Below are positions 5,655-11,448 of a stretch of DNA of 16,968 nucleotides, one piece after another (position 1 is the first letter of the stretch; every line of letters starts with the position of its first letter). The position numbers and the translations under genes are program-made. The stretch comes from DASVHF01 sp036382695 (lineage in GTDB: Bacteria; Patescibacteriota; Microgenomatia; Woykebacterales; RBG-16-39-9b), in assembly GCA_036382695.1 (NCBI GenBank), contig DASVHF010000010.1, forward strand, positions 1 through 16,968, in the 5' to 3' direction. The notes beneath the pieces are model-generated. The model had not been told where the DNA came from, did not search any database, and saw nothing but the letters and a program-made list of their open reading frames with translations.

Positions 5655-6644
5655 TTAAAAGTGCTTCCTTCCCGTCCTTAATTTCAAATCTTCCAGAATT
5701 TTATAAGGGACTTTCAAATAAAAATCGCTAAAACCTAAATCCTTACCTGCCGACCCAAATCCATGATAATCACTTCCGCCGCTTATAGCAAGATTTTCTT
5801 TTTCGGCAATTTTCTTATAATGCTCAACACATACCCTCGTATCCCCCTCGCTCTCCCGATGAGCATAAACTTCTATACCGTCCAGTCCTTTTTTAATCAG
5901 ATCATCCAAACTACGGTCGTCGAAAATAATTTTTTCATCTTCTTTTTTAGCCAAATTCCAACAGGGGTGGGCGATGAATGCAAGTCCACCGGCAGTGTGG
6001 ATAAGATCAATTGCTTCTTTTGGAACCACTGTTGGCCGCGCCTCATATGCAGGAGCGCCGGGAATTAAATATTTTCTAATAAAATCACCGGTGGTTGGCC
6101 TGCCACCAAAATCGTGGGCTAGTTTTTCTTTATTTTCCATATCATTAATAACAAGCCAAGCAATATGCGGTTGTACTATTGTCCCCCGAGCAATAGAGCG
6201 TAAATCGCCAAATTCTATGTTGTAACCTAACCCGTTTAAATTAGCGATAACTTTCTTGGCCCTTTTTTCACGTTCTTCTTGAGACTTATCAAGCTCTCTG
6301 TTTAATTTTTTATTTTTATGATCAATAAAAAGCCCGAGGAGGTGAAATTCTGTCTCTGGATCTGGGTAGCTAGTGATTTCTATTGCTGGAAGGACATCAA
6401 CTCCGAGTTTTTTACCTGCGTTTAGACCTTCATCCAACCCATCAACGCTATCATGGTCAGCAATCGCAATGGCGGCAAGACCTATTTCTTTCGCTTTTTT
6501 TACTAATTGTGTTGGAGAAAGCGCACCATCGGAATAATATGTGTGGGTGTGAAGATCAATGGTTCGACTTTGCTCACCACTATGCTTTTTAATATTGTCA
6601 GGAGGTTTTCCTTGACTCTTTATCCTGAGTTTATCGAAGAACAT
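5655..6644 (-). CDS. PHP-domain phosphoesterase (RNase AM / YciV-like)
   Basis: PHP-domain enzymes of this type use a metal cluster to hydrolyse phosphoesters, for example 3',5'-bisphosphonucleotides or the 5' end of short RNAs. The 329-residue protein shows the motifs in order: DLHTHTYYSDG near 30-40, IADHDSVDGL near 62-71, PAIEIT near 86, a substrate-capping insert, LAFIAHPCWN near 222-231, and GGSDYHGFG near 290. All expected metal ligands are visible. The first eight residues (MFFDKLRI) are encoded by a dispersed repeat, so the extreme N-terminus is probably a recent extension. No other in-frame start lies before the PHP motif. The ATG lies 6 nt after TACAAT, so the message is probably leaderless. 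Confidence 0.88.
   Translation of the reverse strand: MFFDKLRIKSQGKPPDNIKKHSGEQSRTIDLHTHTYYSDGALSPTQLVKKAKEIGLAAIAIADHDSVDGLDEGLNAGKKLGVDVLPAIEITSYPDPETEFHLLGLFIDHKNKKLNRELDKSQEEREKRAKKVIANLNGLGYNIEFGDLRSIARGTIVQPHIAWLVINDMENKEKLAHDFGGRPTTGDFIRKYLIPGAPAYEARPTVVPKEAIDLIHTAGGLAFIAHPCWNLAKKEDEKIIFDDRSLDDLIKKGLDGIEVYAHRESEGDTRVCVEHYKKIAEKENLAISGGSDYHGFGSAGKDLGFSDFYLKVPYKILEDLKLRTGRKHF
6623..6641. repeat. Dispersed repeat, copy 1 (start of the PHP gene)
   Basis: TCCTGAGTTTATCGAAGAA differs at three of 19 positions from TCCTGAGCTTGTCGAAGGA at 15797-15815. A sequence like the second copy is a familiar intergenic repeat in many bacterial genomes. Here it lies within the first codons of a gene. Confidence 0.55.
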
Positions 6645-6650
6645 CGGTTG

Positions 6651-6679
6651 ATTGTACCTCTTTCGTTAAGCGGCCGCAA
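6651..6679 (-). promoter_or_regulatory. Leaderless promoter of the PHP gene
   Basis: TTGCGG (6674-6679), a 17-nt spacer and TACAAT (6651-6656) are followed by 6 nt and then the ATG. Transcription should start at or next to the start codon. Confidence 0.65.
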
Positions 6680-6690
6680 CTAGAAATGGC

Positions 6691-6727
6691 GAGACCCCCA
6701 GGAGAGATATACTCTCAATGGAGGTCT
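6691..6727 (-). terminator. Hairpin ending the two-gene unknown operon
   Basis: AGACC (6692-6696) pairs with GGTCT (6723-6727), and GAGAG (6702-6706) pairs with CTCTC (6712-6716), just past the stop of the gene at 6728. The T-tract is weak. Confidence 0.4.
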
Positions 6728-7003
6728 TCAGCAGGCAGGTTTTCTCCTTGTCCTTCTCACCCACTTCCTTTTGAACCGGATCTGCTTACCCTTTTTGGGC
6801 AGGGGCCACAGCCATTCTCGAGGCTTCCCTCCCTTTGGCTCCTCGAGTATCAACCAAATGAACGGGCCATGACCATCTTCCGCCACCCTCAGACGCGCAA
6901 GCCCAGGGAAGTTATCCAGGAGAGTTTGGCCGTGCTTTGATACATACTCCTCCAGCTGCTTGCGGGTTGGGCTTGGTAACCTCACGTCTTTCTCGCTGCT
7001 CAA
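6728..7003 (-). CDS. Small basic protein of unknown function
   Basis: I do not recognise this 91-residue protein. It begins with a charged helix-prone stretch (PTRKQLEEYVSKHGQTLL), continues with two likely strands around ARLRVAEDGHGPFIWLILEEP, and ends in a strongly basic tail (KKGKQIRFKRKWVRRTRRK) that could bind nucleic acid or the membrane surface. No signal peptide or membrane segment is visible. The start is a TTG 10 nt after the stop of the gene upstream, with CAGGA nearby, so translation is probably coupled. A GTG six codons later is the alternative. Composition is GC-rich and Trp/Arg-rich, like the upstream partner and unlike the surrounding AT-rich genes. Confidence 0.6.
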   Translation of the reverse strand: MSSEKDVRLPSPTRKQLEEYVSKHGQTLLDNFPGLARLRVAEDGHGPFIWLILEEPKGGKPREWLWPLPKKGKQIRFKRKWVRRTRRKPAC

Positions 7004-7013
7004 TTCCTGTATC

Positions 7014-7415
7014 TCACCATCTTGCCCGCGTCCTTTCTGCCTCTTTTTCTTGGTTACATATGATGCCAGCAGACCTCAGATACCTACTGATCAAGTATGC
7101 AAGGATGCCCGGACGGGCAGAAACTTCGTAGACAGACGACTTGTTTATCTCTTCTACCCGATCTGGCCAGGATTTGAACATCCGGTACGGTCCTTTTGTC
7201 TCCGCATCAGGACCAAAGAATGCTACTTTGAAACAGCTCTCTTCCTCGTCCCAACGTAGGTAGATGCGAGTTTCCTCTCCTGTCGGGAAGCTTCCGTCGC
7301 TTTCAGCGGTTCTAGCCAAAAAGCCTTTGATAAAAGCGTGGAGTTCGGCTGGTGTAGTAGTCTCCGGCAGGAAAAAAGGATTACTTGACCCGTGGGGATC
7401 CAAGTTTGCAGGCAT
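7014..7415 (-). CDS. Protein of unknown function, first gene of a two-gene unit
   Basis: This is a 133-residue acidic protein of no recognised family. A Pro-rich N-terminus (FFLPETTTPAELHAFIKGF) leads into a region with alternating strands (TRIYLRWDEEESCFKVAFFGPD) and a C-terminal helix pair (GILAYLISRYLRSAGIICNQEKEAERTRARW). No signal peptide is seen. The start is firm: AAGGGAGGG sits 5 nt before the ATG, and a near-consensus promoter lies 46-73 nt upstream of it. The gene is followed after 10 nt by the small basic protein, so the two products may work together. GC-rich codons suggest acquisition from elsewhere. Confidence 0.65.
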   Translation of the reverse strand: MPANLDPHGSSNPFFLPETTTPAELHAFIKGFLARTAESDGSFPTGEETRIYLRWDEEESCFKVAFFGPDAETKGPYRMFKSWPDRVEEINKSSVYEVSARPGILAYLISRYLRSAGIICNQEKEAERTRARW

Positions 7416-7460
7416 AAAGCCCCTCCCTTCTTCTAATCTCCCTTATTTACCAATGGGCAA

Positions 7461-7488
7461 ATTATACATCCATCTCTTGAAAAATCAA
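7461..7488 (-). promoter_or_regulatory. Promoter of the two-gene unknown operon
   Basis: TTGATT (7483-7488), a 16-nt spacer and TATAAT (7461-7466) on the minus strand give a leader of about 40 nt containing AAGGGAGGG (7421-7429). It is divergent from the zincin promoter. Confidence 0.7.
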
Positions 7489-7519
7489 TCAAGCGGGTCT
7501 GGAAGTTCGTCTTTATCTG

Positions 7520-7525
7520 TATAAT
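7520..7525 (+). promoter_or_regulatory. -10 box of the zincin gene
   Basis: TATAAT lies directly before an ATG at 7526 and 12 nt before the ATG at 7538. Transcription would start near 7532, so only the second ATG can be used from this promoter, with a leader of about 6 nt. The -35 is weak. Confidence 0.55.
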
Positions 7526-7537
7526 ATGGAAAGAATT

Positions 7538-7888
7538 ATGATTGATGAAACTTTCGAACAATTGGTAAAAGAAGCTTTGAAGAAGCTGCCGACTTTTTTC
7601 AAAGAAAAGATGGAAAATGTTGATGTAGTCATTGAGAATTGGCCGAATCCAACTTATTCGAGAGGAAGATTGTTGCTTGGGCTTTATCAAGGTGTACCAA
7701 AAACAAAAAGGGGCACAGGTTACACCATGGTTTTACCTGATAAGATTACCATTTTCAAAGATCCAATTGAACTAGTTTCAAGAGGAGACAAAGAAGCAAT
7801 AAAGAATTTGGTCGTCGATACCATCCAGCACGAAATCGCCCACCATTTCGGCATTTCCGACCAGCGCCTTCGCCAGCTCAAGAAGTGA
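7538..7888 (+). CDS. Small zincin-type metallopeptidase (Zincin_1 / PF06262-like)
   Basis: This 116-residue protein belongs to a small family of predicted zinc metallopeptidases. The C-terminal HEIAHHFGISDQRLRQL carries the HExxH zinc site with a third ligand candidate in the following His/Asp. The middle SRGRLLLGLYQGVPKTKRG and DKITIFKDPI are also typical of the family. The frame is open from an ATG at 7526 (adding MERI), but the TATAAT ends at 7525, so the ATG at 7538 is preferred. It is AT-rich like the housekeeping genes and has no Shine-Dalgarno. The stop codon forms the first bases of a 21-bp palindrome. No substrate is known to me. Confidence 0.85.
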   Translation: MIDETFEQLVKEALKKLPTFFKEKMENVDVVIENWPNPTYSRGRLLLGLYQGVPKTKRGTGYTMVLPDKITIFKDPIELVSRGDKEAIKNLVVDTIQHEIAHHFGISDQRLRQLKK

Positions 7889-7906
7889 CAGGGAGACTCC
7901 CTGTCA
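7886..7906. repeat. GACAGGGAG palindrome, copy 1
   Basis: A perfect palindrome: TGACAGGGAG (7886-7895) and CTCCCTGTCA (7897-7906) around a single A. It overlaps the zincin stop codon. Further copies lie at 8482-8504 (perfect arms) and 8931-8951 (diverged). Confidence 0.75.
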
Positions 7907-7918
7907 GTAATACAAGCC

Positions 7919-7965
7919 AAAAAGTCTAGGAGGCTCCCGGAGCGCAAAACGCATCGAGAGCCTCC
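7919..7965 (-). terminator. Terminator of the winged-helix gene
   Basis: GGAGGCTC (7929-7936) pairs with GAGCCTCC (7958-7965), with an inner GCG/CGC. On the minus strand it is followed by TAGACTTTTT. It lies 19 nt past the stop at 7984. Confidence 0.65.
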
Positions 7966-7983
7966 GTTCAAAGCCGATTCTGG

Positions 7984-8331
7984 TCAGGCGGCTTGGGACC
8001 GGCTGAAATATATCAGGCGGGCGACAAACTGTAGCCTTGAGTTAGCCTCTCTAATGAGCCAGGCCTTCTCCCAAGAAAGCCTCCACCTTCTGCTGCGCGA
8101 GTCGAACTCGACCACACCCTTTCCAGCCAGCACCTCAAGGTCTTTCCACAACGCGTACTCGTCTCTTCGCTTTCTCCCACTTCGTTCTCGACTGATCTGG
8201 ATGTCCACCATAGATACCCACCCCCGATCAGCGTGAGAAGCAAAGAGGATCTCCACAAGATCTAGGCGTTTCCTCGACCCGATCAAGCGGAACAGATCGA
8301 ACACACTCTGTATCTCCGGCTCTTGCGTCAC
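7984..8331 (-). CDS. Winged-helix DNA-binding protein
   Basis: The 115-residue protein has the layout of an ArsR/MarR-like winged helix. Helix 1 is VFDLFRLIGSRKRLDLVEILF. Next come GWVSMVDIQISRERSGRKRRDEYALWKDLEVLAGKGVVEF, which contains the recognition helix and the approach to the wing, and the wing strand DSRSRRWRLSWEKAW. A C-terminal helix (NSRLQFVARLIYFSR) could mediate dimerisation. No Cys metal site is present. The start is a GTG with AAGGAGGAG 8 nt upstream. The gene has its own promoter region, which shares a structured element with the AbrB/Doc module, and its own terminator, forming a GC-rich cassette. It may regulate itself or the toxin-antitoxin module; that is inference. Confidence 0.6.
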   Translation of the reverse strand: MTQEPEIQSVFDLFRLIGSRKRLDLVEILFASHADRGWVSMVDIQISRERSGRKRRDEYALWKDLEVLAGKGVVEFDSRSRRWRLSWEKAWLIREANSRLQFVARLIYFSRSQAA

Positions 8332-8373
8332 GGGTTAACTCCTCCTTCACGGCTTTGATCTCTGCTTGGGTGA

Positions 8374-8445
8374 ATTATATCTCGCTAGAGAAACAATCGC
8401 GAGATGTAATCTTGCGATTATAACAAACAGATTGGTGTTATGCAA
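8374..8445 (-). promoter_or_regulatory. Promoter and paired-hairpin element of the winged-helix gene (element B)
   Basis: TTGCAT (8440-8445), a 17-nt spacer and TATAAT (8417-8422) form a good promoter. A second TATAAT lies at 8374-8379. Between them are TAATC/GATTA around GCAA (8407-8420) and a 7-bp stem ATCTCGC/GCGAGAT (8399-8405 with 8379-8385). The 52-nt block 8375-8426 matches 10809-10862 upstream of the AbrB gene. Confidence 0.65.
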
Positions 8446-8481
8446 TGCTATGGGTTGATAAACGAGTCGGAGCGGCTGAGG

Positions 8482-8504
8482 TGACAGGGAGTCTCTCCCT
8501 GTCA
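8482..8504. repeat. GACAGGGAG palindrome, copy 2
   Basis: TGACAGGGAG (8482-8491) and CTCCCTGTCA (8495-8504) are the same 10-bp arms as copy 1, here around TCT. It lies 7 nt past the stop of the small cupin gene (minus). Confidence 0.75.
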
Positions 8505-8510
8505 GTGAAA

Positions 8511-8882
8511 TTAATAGCCTGCTTTGTCGGCTTCTTCTTTGGTTTTGTGGATCGTTCCAGTGGGATGATGCGGGGGTGAGTAAGTAGTGATAATTTTTAG
8601 GTCTTCCAGACCGGTGTTTTTAAAATTGTGCTTGGTGCCTTTGTGAACTAAGACAATGTCGCCTTCTTCGATACCTTGCGTCTCGCCTTCAATAATTACT
8701 TCGCCTTCGCCGGCGACAAAATAAAGGACTTGGTCTTCTTTGTCATGAACCTCCATGCCAATCTCCCCACCGGGCGGAATACTCATCACAACAATTTGTG
8801 TGTTGTCACCGGTTTCTAAAACTTGGCGGAAGTAACTATTATCAAGAGCCTTTTGTTTAACTTTCTTGACTAAACCTTTCAT
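8511..8882 (-). CDS. Small single-domain cupin
   Basis: A 123-residue cupin barrel. Motif 1 reads PPGGEIGMEVHDKEDQVLYFVAGEGEV, with one His and an Asp/Glu pair in place of the usual HxH. Motif 2 is EGDIVLVHKGTKHNFKNTG, with its His. The C-terminal YSPPHHPTGTIHKTKEEAD is a tail I associate with a cupin type common in Patescibacteria and other bacteria. The ligand is unknown; a metal-bound sugar or small acid is possible. The ATG lies 8 nt after TATAAT, so the message is probably leaderless. The gene is AT-rich like the housekeeping set and is flanked on both sides by GACAGGGAG palindromes. Confidence 0.85.
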   Translation of the reverse strand: MKGLVKKVKQKALDNSYFRQVLETGDNTQIVVMSIPPGGEIGMEVHDKEDQVLYFVAGEGEVIIEGETQGIEEGDIVLVHKGTKHNFKNTGLEDLKIITTYSPPHHPTGTIHKTKEEADKAGY

Positions 8883-8890
8883 AAAAACTT

Positions 8891-8899
8891 ATTATATCA
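8891..8899 (-). promoter_or_regulatory. Extended -10 leaderless promoter of the small cupin gene
   Basis: TGATATAAT (TGN plus a perfect TATAAT) lies 8 nt upstream of the ATG. The -35 is weak, as is usual with an extended -10. Confidence 0.6.
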
Positions 8900-8930
8900 A
8901 GATTCTTGTTGATTTAAAACAACCAAGCAT

Positions 8931-8951
8931 CGACAAGGGGACTCCCTGTCG
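8931..8951. repeat. GACAGGGAG palindrome, copy 3 (diverged)
   Basis: CGACAAGGG (8931-8939) pairs with CCCTGTCG (8944-8951) with one bulged A, followed by TTTTT on the plus strand. It has the shape of a terminator, yet no plus-strand gene ends here. Confidence 0.55.
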
Positions 8952-9095
8952 TTTTTGGCTTTTGGAAGAAATGAAAAGAAGGGCAAAAAGTAGCGGTGTG
9001 GGCTAGATTGTATATTAGGAAGATTTGTTGTCAAAATTTGGTCTTAGGCTCAGATTTTGGGAAAAATGAAAGTTTAAACTAAAAACCTAAGCTTA
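8952..9095. other. Non-coding gap downstream of the orphan frame
   Basis: No gene is seen. It contains GAAAAGAAGGGCAAA (8973-8987), a shortened form of the repeat flanking the toxin-antitoxin module, and an inverted pair CTTAGG/CCTAAG around a palindromic AGTTTAAACT. The latter is a weak terminator candidate for minus-strand transcripts. Confidence 0.4.
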
Positions 9096-9398
9096 CTAAG
9101 GAAACAATTTCATAACAATATTTCCAGGAATCATTAAGTGAATAAGCCAAATTTCTTTATATTTTTTATTCAATTTATCAATCATCTCCCGCAAGATTTT
9201 ATCATTTGCATGGGAGCCAGACCGATACAAAAGGAGCATCGCTTCTTCACTCTTACTTATTGAATAATCTTTTCTCCATTTATCTTGTAGCTTTTCAAAC
9301 CATTCATCGTAAAACTCATTTAATACCTGAGGGTGTGCTATACTTCCTTTTCCATTGAAACTAAAGGTGAAGGGTAATAAAATTACACGATATTGTAT
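9096..9398 (-). pseudogene. Orphan reading frame without a start codon
   Basis: A 100-codon open frame follows the first peptidase E gene and overlaps its last 16 nt. It reads like a real protein: HPQVLNEFYDEWFEKLQDKW, then DYSISKSEEAMLLLYRSGSH, then REMIDKLNKKYKEIWLIHLM, ending MIPGNIVMKLFP. The codons are AT-rich like its neighbours. No ATG, GTG or TTG occurs until about halfway, so it is probably the C-terminal part of a gene whose 5' end was lost. Alternatives are initiation at ATA or ATT by coupling with the peptidase gene, or translation of only the last roughly 50 residues from the internal ATG. No family is recognised. Confidence 0.4.
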
Positions 9399-10003
9399 TT
9401 ATTTCCCTCTACAACAACCGCTTGTTCGTCTGTTATCTTGATCAATTTGTAACCGCTTTTTCCGTAGCGCTTCATTACTTTTTCATATCTTTCTTTGAAC
9501 TTTTCTTTCCCCCAGTGGGGAAGAATCACGAAATTCACCAGTCCTAATCCTTTTGTAGATTTTAGGTTTGGGGCTTTGGAAGGATCGTCGAGCGGCCCAA
9601 CTGGCTCAATATCTGGTCCAGCCAATGCCGCGCCAGCACTGGAACCAACATAAATCACTCCTTTACCTACCAAACACTTTGCTAATTCATCGAATCCAGA
9701 TTCTTTTGCCTTCTCAAGAAGGTAAAATGTGTTTCCGCCAGCGACAAAAATAATATCGACACCTTTCGATTCTTCCATTAATTCATCTTTGGTTTTTCCT
9801 TTCAGATCAACGTCTTTCACTTTGAAACCTTTCTCAACGAGTTTCCCTCTGTCTTCGGCTACAAACCCTCTTTTTTCTTCCGGATACGTACCGCCCGCGG
9901 TTGGAACAAAAGCCACGGTAAGATTTTGCGGGACTAGTTTAAAAGCCGCGATGAGTTTATCAATCGAATAAGCTACAAAAGAAGCCAAAAACAGTTTTTT
10001 CAT
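9383..10003 (-). CDS. Peptidase E-like serine peptidase (S51 family), paralogue 1
   Basis: S51 peptidases are cytoplasmic serine enzymes; Salmonella PepE cleaves Asp-X dipeptides and cyanophycinase is a relative. The 206-residue protein has the nucleophile elbow YVGSSAGAALAGPDI, preceded by IIFVAGGNTFYLLEKAKESG, the conserved GGN-T strand-turn, and followed by FVILPHWG with a likely catalytic His. The open frame extends to a TTG at 10039, but the ATG at 10003 is chosen because -35 and -10 boxes occupy 10011-10039 and end 7 nt before it. A close paralogue lies immediately upstream with the same promoter layout. An orphan frame overlaps the 3' end. Confidence 0.88.
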   Translation of the reverse strand: MKKLFLASFVAYSIDKLIAAFKLVPQNLTVAFVPTAGGTYPEEKRGFVAEDRGKLVEKGFKVKDVDLKGKTKDELMEESKGVDIIFVAGGNTFYLLEKAKESGFDELAKCLVGKGVIYVGSSAGAALAGPDIEPVGPLDDPSKAPNLKSTKGLGLVNFVILPHWGKEKFKERYEKVMKRYGKSGYKLIKITDEQAVVVEGNKYNIV

Positions 10004-10010
10004 CGAACAA

Positions 10011-10039
10011 AGTTTACCATTTAGGAAGGGGGTGGGCAA
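10011..10039 (-). promoter_or_regulatory. Leaderless promoter of peptidase E paralogue 1
   Basis: TTGCCC (10034-10039), a 17-nt spacer and TAAACT (10011-10016) are followed by TTGTTCG and then ATG. Both boxes and the spacer length are identical in paralogue 2. Confidence 0.65.
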
Positions 10040-10045
10040 ACTTGA

Positions 10046-10735
10046 TTAATCAAGAAGAAAATTGAGATTGTCTTTTGCGTTCAATTCTTTGGGCTCCTTA
10101 CCCTTTACAAATACCTTCGCTTTACCCTCTCCTCCCACTTTCACTTTGCCATATTCGATAGTCAAAAAAGTCTGCTCTTCAAGGACAACCACTGGGTTAT
10201 TTTTAAAAACATGATATTCACTTATTCGATCATTCCGACTTTCTGCTGAAGTTAAAATTTTGTCCTGCGGGGCATTGTAGTGGGGGTTGATGTTAAACGG
10301 GACCAAATTTAGTCCTTCAAAGAAAGTAGAACCAAGCACATTCCAGTCATTCGTCGTCAAGATATTTGGTCCGGCGATATTGGCACCCGCGCTCGCACCA
10401 ATGTAAAATGCGCCAGAGCGGATTCTTTCCCTTATTTTATTTAGTAATCCGTAGCTTTTTAATTTGTCTAAAAGCTGGTAAGTATTTCCTCCCCCAACTA
10501 AAAATGCCTCGGTTTTGTCTATCAACTCCTCTGGCTTTTTGTCGAGGATTAAATGATTTAATTTTACGCCCACTTCTTCAAGGCTTTCTTTTGCTCTTCG
10601 ATAATATCCGTTCGGATCGTAAACAGTGGCGGCGGAGATAAATGTCACTTCTTTGCCTCCGTTAAAGTCTGCAATTTCTTTTTTGCACCACCAATACAGA
10701 GGTTTTCCAGAATTACTTATCAAAAGAAGTCTCAT
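10046..10735 (-). CDS. Peptidase E-like serine peptidase (S51 family), paralogue 2
   Basis: This 229-residue S51 protein shows EAFLVGGGNTYQLLDKLKSYG, the nucleophile elbow FYIGASAGANIAGPNI, and LVPFNINPHYNAP with the likely catalytic His. The conserved region is closer to classical PepE than paralogue 1. The start is the ATG at 10735 (MRLLLISNSG); the open frame includes an upstream TTG at 10744, but TAAACT ends at 10745. It precedes paralogue 1 on the same strand with a 42-nt gap containing the second promoter, so each copy can be expressed alone. Substrate preference cannot be read from the sequence. Confidence 0.88.
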   Translation of the reverse strand: MRLLLISNSGKPLYWWCKKEIADFNGGKEVTFISAATVYDPNGYYRRAKESLEEVGVKLNHLILDKKPEELIDKTEAFLVGGGNTYQLLDKLKSYGLLNKIRERIRSGAFYIGASAGANIAGPNILTTNDWNVLGSTFFEGLNLVPFNINPHYNAPQDKILTSAESRNDRISEYHVFKNNPVVVLEEQTFLTIEYGKVKVGGEGKAKVFVKGKEPKELNAKDNLNFLLD

Positions 10736-10744
10736 TGCTGTCAA

Positions 10745-10773
10745 AGTTTATCACTTGGAAAAGAAGTGGGCAA
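10745..10773 (-). promoter_or_regulatory. Near-leaderless promoter of peptidase E paralogue 2
   Basis: TTGCCC (10768-10773), a 17-nt spacer and TAAACT (10745-10750) lie 9 nt before the ATG. The -35 and spacer overlap the left direct repeat flanking the toxin-antitoxin module. Confidence 0.65.
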
Positions 10774-10776
10774 ATT
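10758..10776. repeat. Left direct repeat flanking the toxin-antitoxin module
   Basis: GAAAAGAAGTGGGCAAATT matches 11449-11467 at 18 of 19 positions, in the same orientation. The 691-bp unit between them carries the whole module. Confidence 0.65.
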
Positions 10777-10783
10777 GTTGTTG

Positions 10784-10862
10784 ACAAAAAAGCCTTTTTG
10801 TTCTAACATTGTTATAATCCGCAAGGATTACATCCTGCGTATTGTTTCCTTATAGGATATAA
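10784..10862 (+). promoter_or_regulatory. Regulatory region of the AbrB/Doc module (element A)
   Basis: Three dyads lie in a row: ACAAAAA/TTTTTGT (10784-10790 with 10795-10801), TAATCC/GGATTA around GCAA (10815-10820 with 10825-10830), and ATCCT/AGGAT (10832-10836 with 10854-10858). TATAAT (10813-10818) overlaps the second dyad, and TATAAC directly precedes the ATG. No -35 sits at normal spacing. This fits an autoregulated operator. 10809-10862 matches element B at 8375-8426. Confidence 0.6.
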
Positions 10863-10863
10863 C

Positions 10864-11067
10864 ATGCGTCAAAAAATTTTTCGCGTCGGCAACAGCGCTG
10901 CCGTGTTAGTTCCAAAAAAAATCCTCGAGGAAAAAGGACTTAAAGTAGGTGAAGAAGCCGAAATTGATGTACGCCCAATTTTTGAGGCAGATTCAGAAAT
11001 TCATGAATTAACTAAAAGAATAATTAAAAACTATCGTCCTGCTTTAGAAGAACTTGCAAAAAGGTGA
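10864..11067 (+). CDS. AbrB/MazE-type antitoxin
   Basis: This 67-residue protein has the swapped-hairpin AbrB/SpoVT DNA-binding fold at its N-terminus: KIFRVGNSAAVLVPKKILEEKGLKVGEEAEIDVRP, with the G-N-S and V-P-K-K-I-L-E-E signature. The C-terminal 25 residues (IHELTKRIIKNYRPALEELAKR) form an amphipathic helix suited to masking the toxin. It overlaps the doc gene by 4 nt (GTGA), which implies coupled translation. By analogy with other modules, the antitoxin, alone or with the toxin, should bind the dyads upstream of its own gene. In many genomes Doc is paired with Phd; an AbrB-type partner is the less classical arrangement. Confidence 0.85.
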   Translation: MRQKIFRVGNSAAVLVPKKILEEKGLKVGEEAEIDVRPIFEADSEIHELTKRIIKNYRPALEELAKR

Positions 11068-11441
11068 GATATCTTACTCCCCAAAATGTAATCCAAATCC
11101 ATCACGAAATTATAGATGAAACAGGTGGTTTGCACGGCGTCCGTGACGCAGGTTTGGTCGAATCAGCCATGGAAAGACCAAGAGCGGTTTTTGCTGGCAA
11201 AGATTTGTACCCAAACATTTTTCTGAAAGCGGCAGCACTAACCCATTCCCTACTTATGAACCACCCTTTCCTTGACGGTAACAAACGCACTGCGGTAGTT
11301 GCTATGATGGAATTCCTACAGCTTAATGGTAAAGATTTAAAATGCGATCAGCAGGAAGTTATAGATTTTGCTCTCTGGATCGAAAACAAAAAACCGAGTG
11401 TTGAGCAAATCGCAGAATGGATCAAAAAACACACTGCTTAA
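11064..11441 (+). CDS. doc: Doc-family toxin (Fic fold)
   Basis: Doc toxins have a Fic fold with inverted chemistry; phage P1 Doc phosphorylates elongation factor Tu and stops translation. The 125-residue protein has the N-terminal LTPQNVIQIHHEII, then GGLHGVRDAGLVESAMERPR, typical of Doc. The active loop NHPFLDGNKRTAVVAMMEFL near residues 66-80 follows HxFx(D)GNKR, where the Lys at the position of the second Gly of true Fic AMP-transferases points to Doc-type kinase activity. The start GTG overlaps the antitoxin stop. The length and motif are intact, so the toxin should be functional. The module is flanked by direct repeats. Confidence 0.9.
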   Translation: MRYLTPQNVIQIHHEIIDETGGLHGVRDAGLVESAMERPRAVFAGKDLYPNIFLKAAALTHSLLMNHPFLDGNKRTAVVAMMEFLQLNGKDLKCDQQEVIDFALWIENKKPSVEQIAEWIKKHTA

Positions 11442-11448
11442 ACGCTCT

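Noticed and set aside
7886..8951. CRISPR-like array formed by the GACAGGGAG copies
   Set aside because: The spacing is irregular, a whole gene lies between two copies in each interval, and the third copy is diverged; there are no cas genes.
10004..10039. TTG start at 10039 for the first peptidase E
   Set aside because: The extra 12 codons coincide with clear -35 and -10 boxes; the family start MKKLFLASF fits the ATG at 10003.
10781..10818. TTGACA (10781-10786) as the -35 of the TATAAT at 10813 before the AbrB gene
   Set aside because: The spacer would be 26 nt, far outside the normal 16-18. The TTGACA may belong to another signal or be chance.
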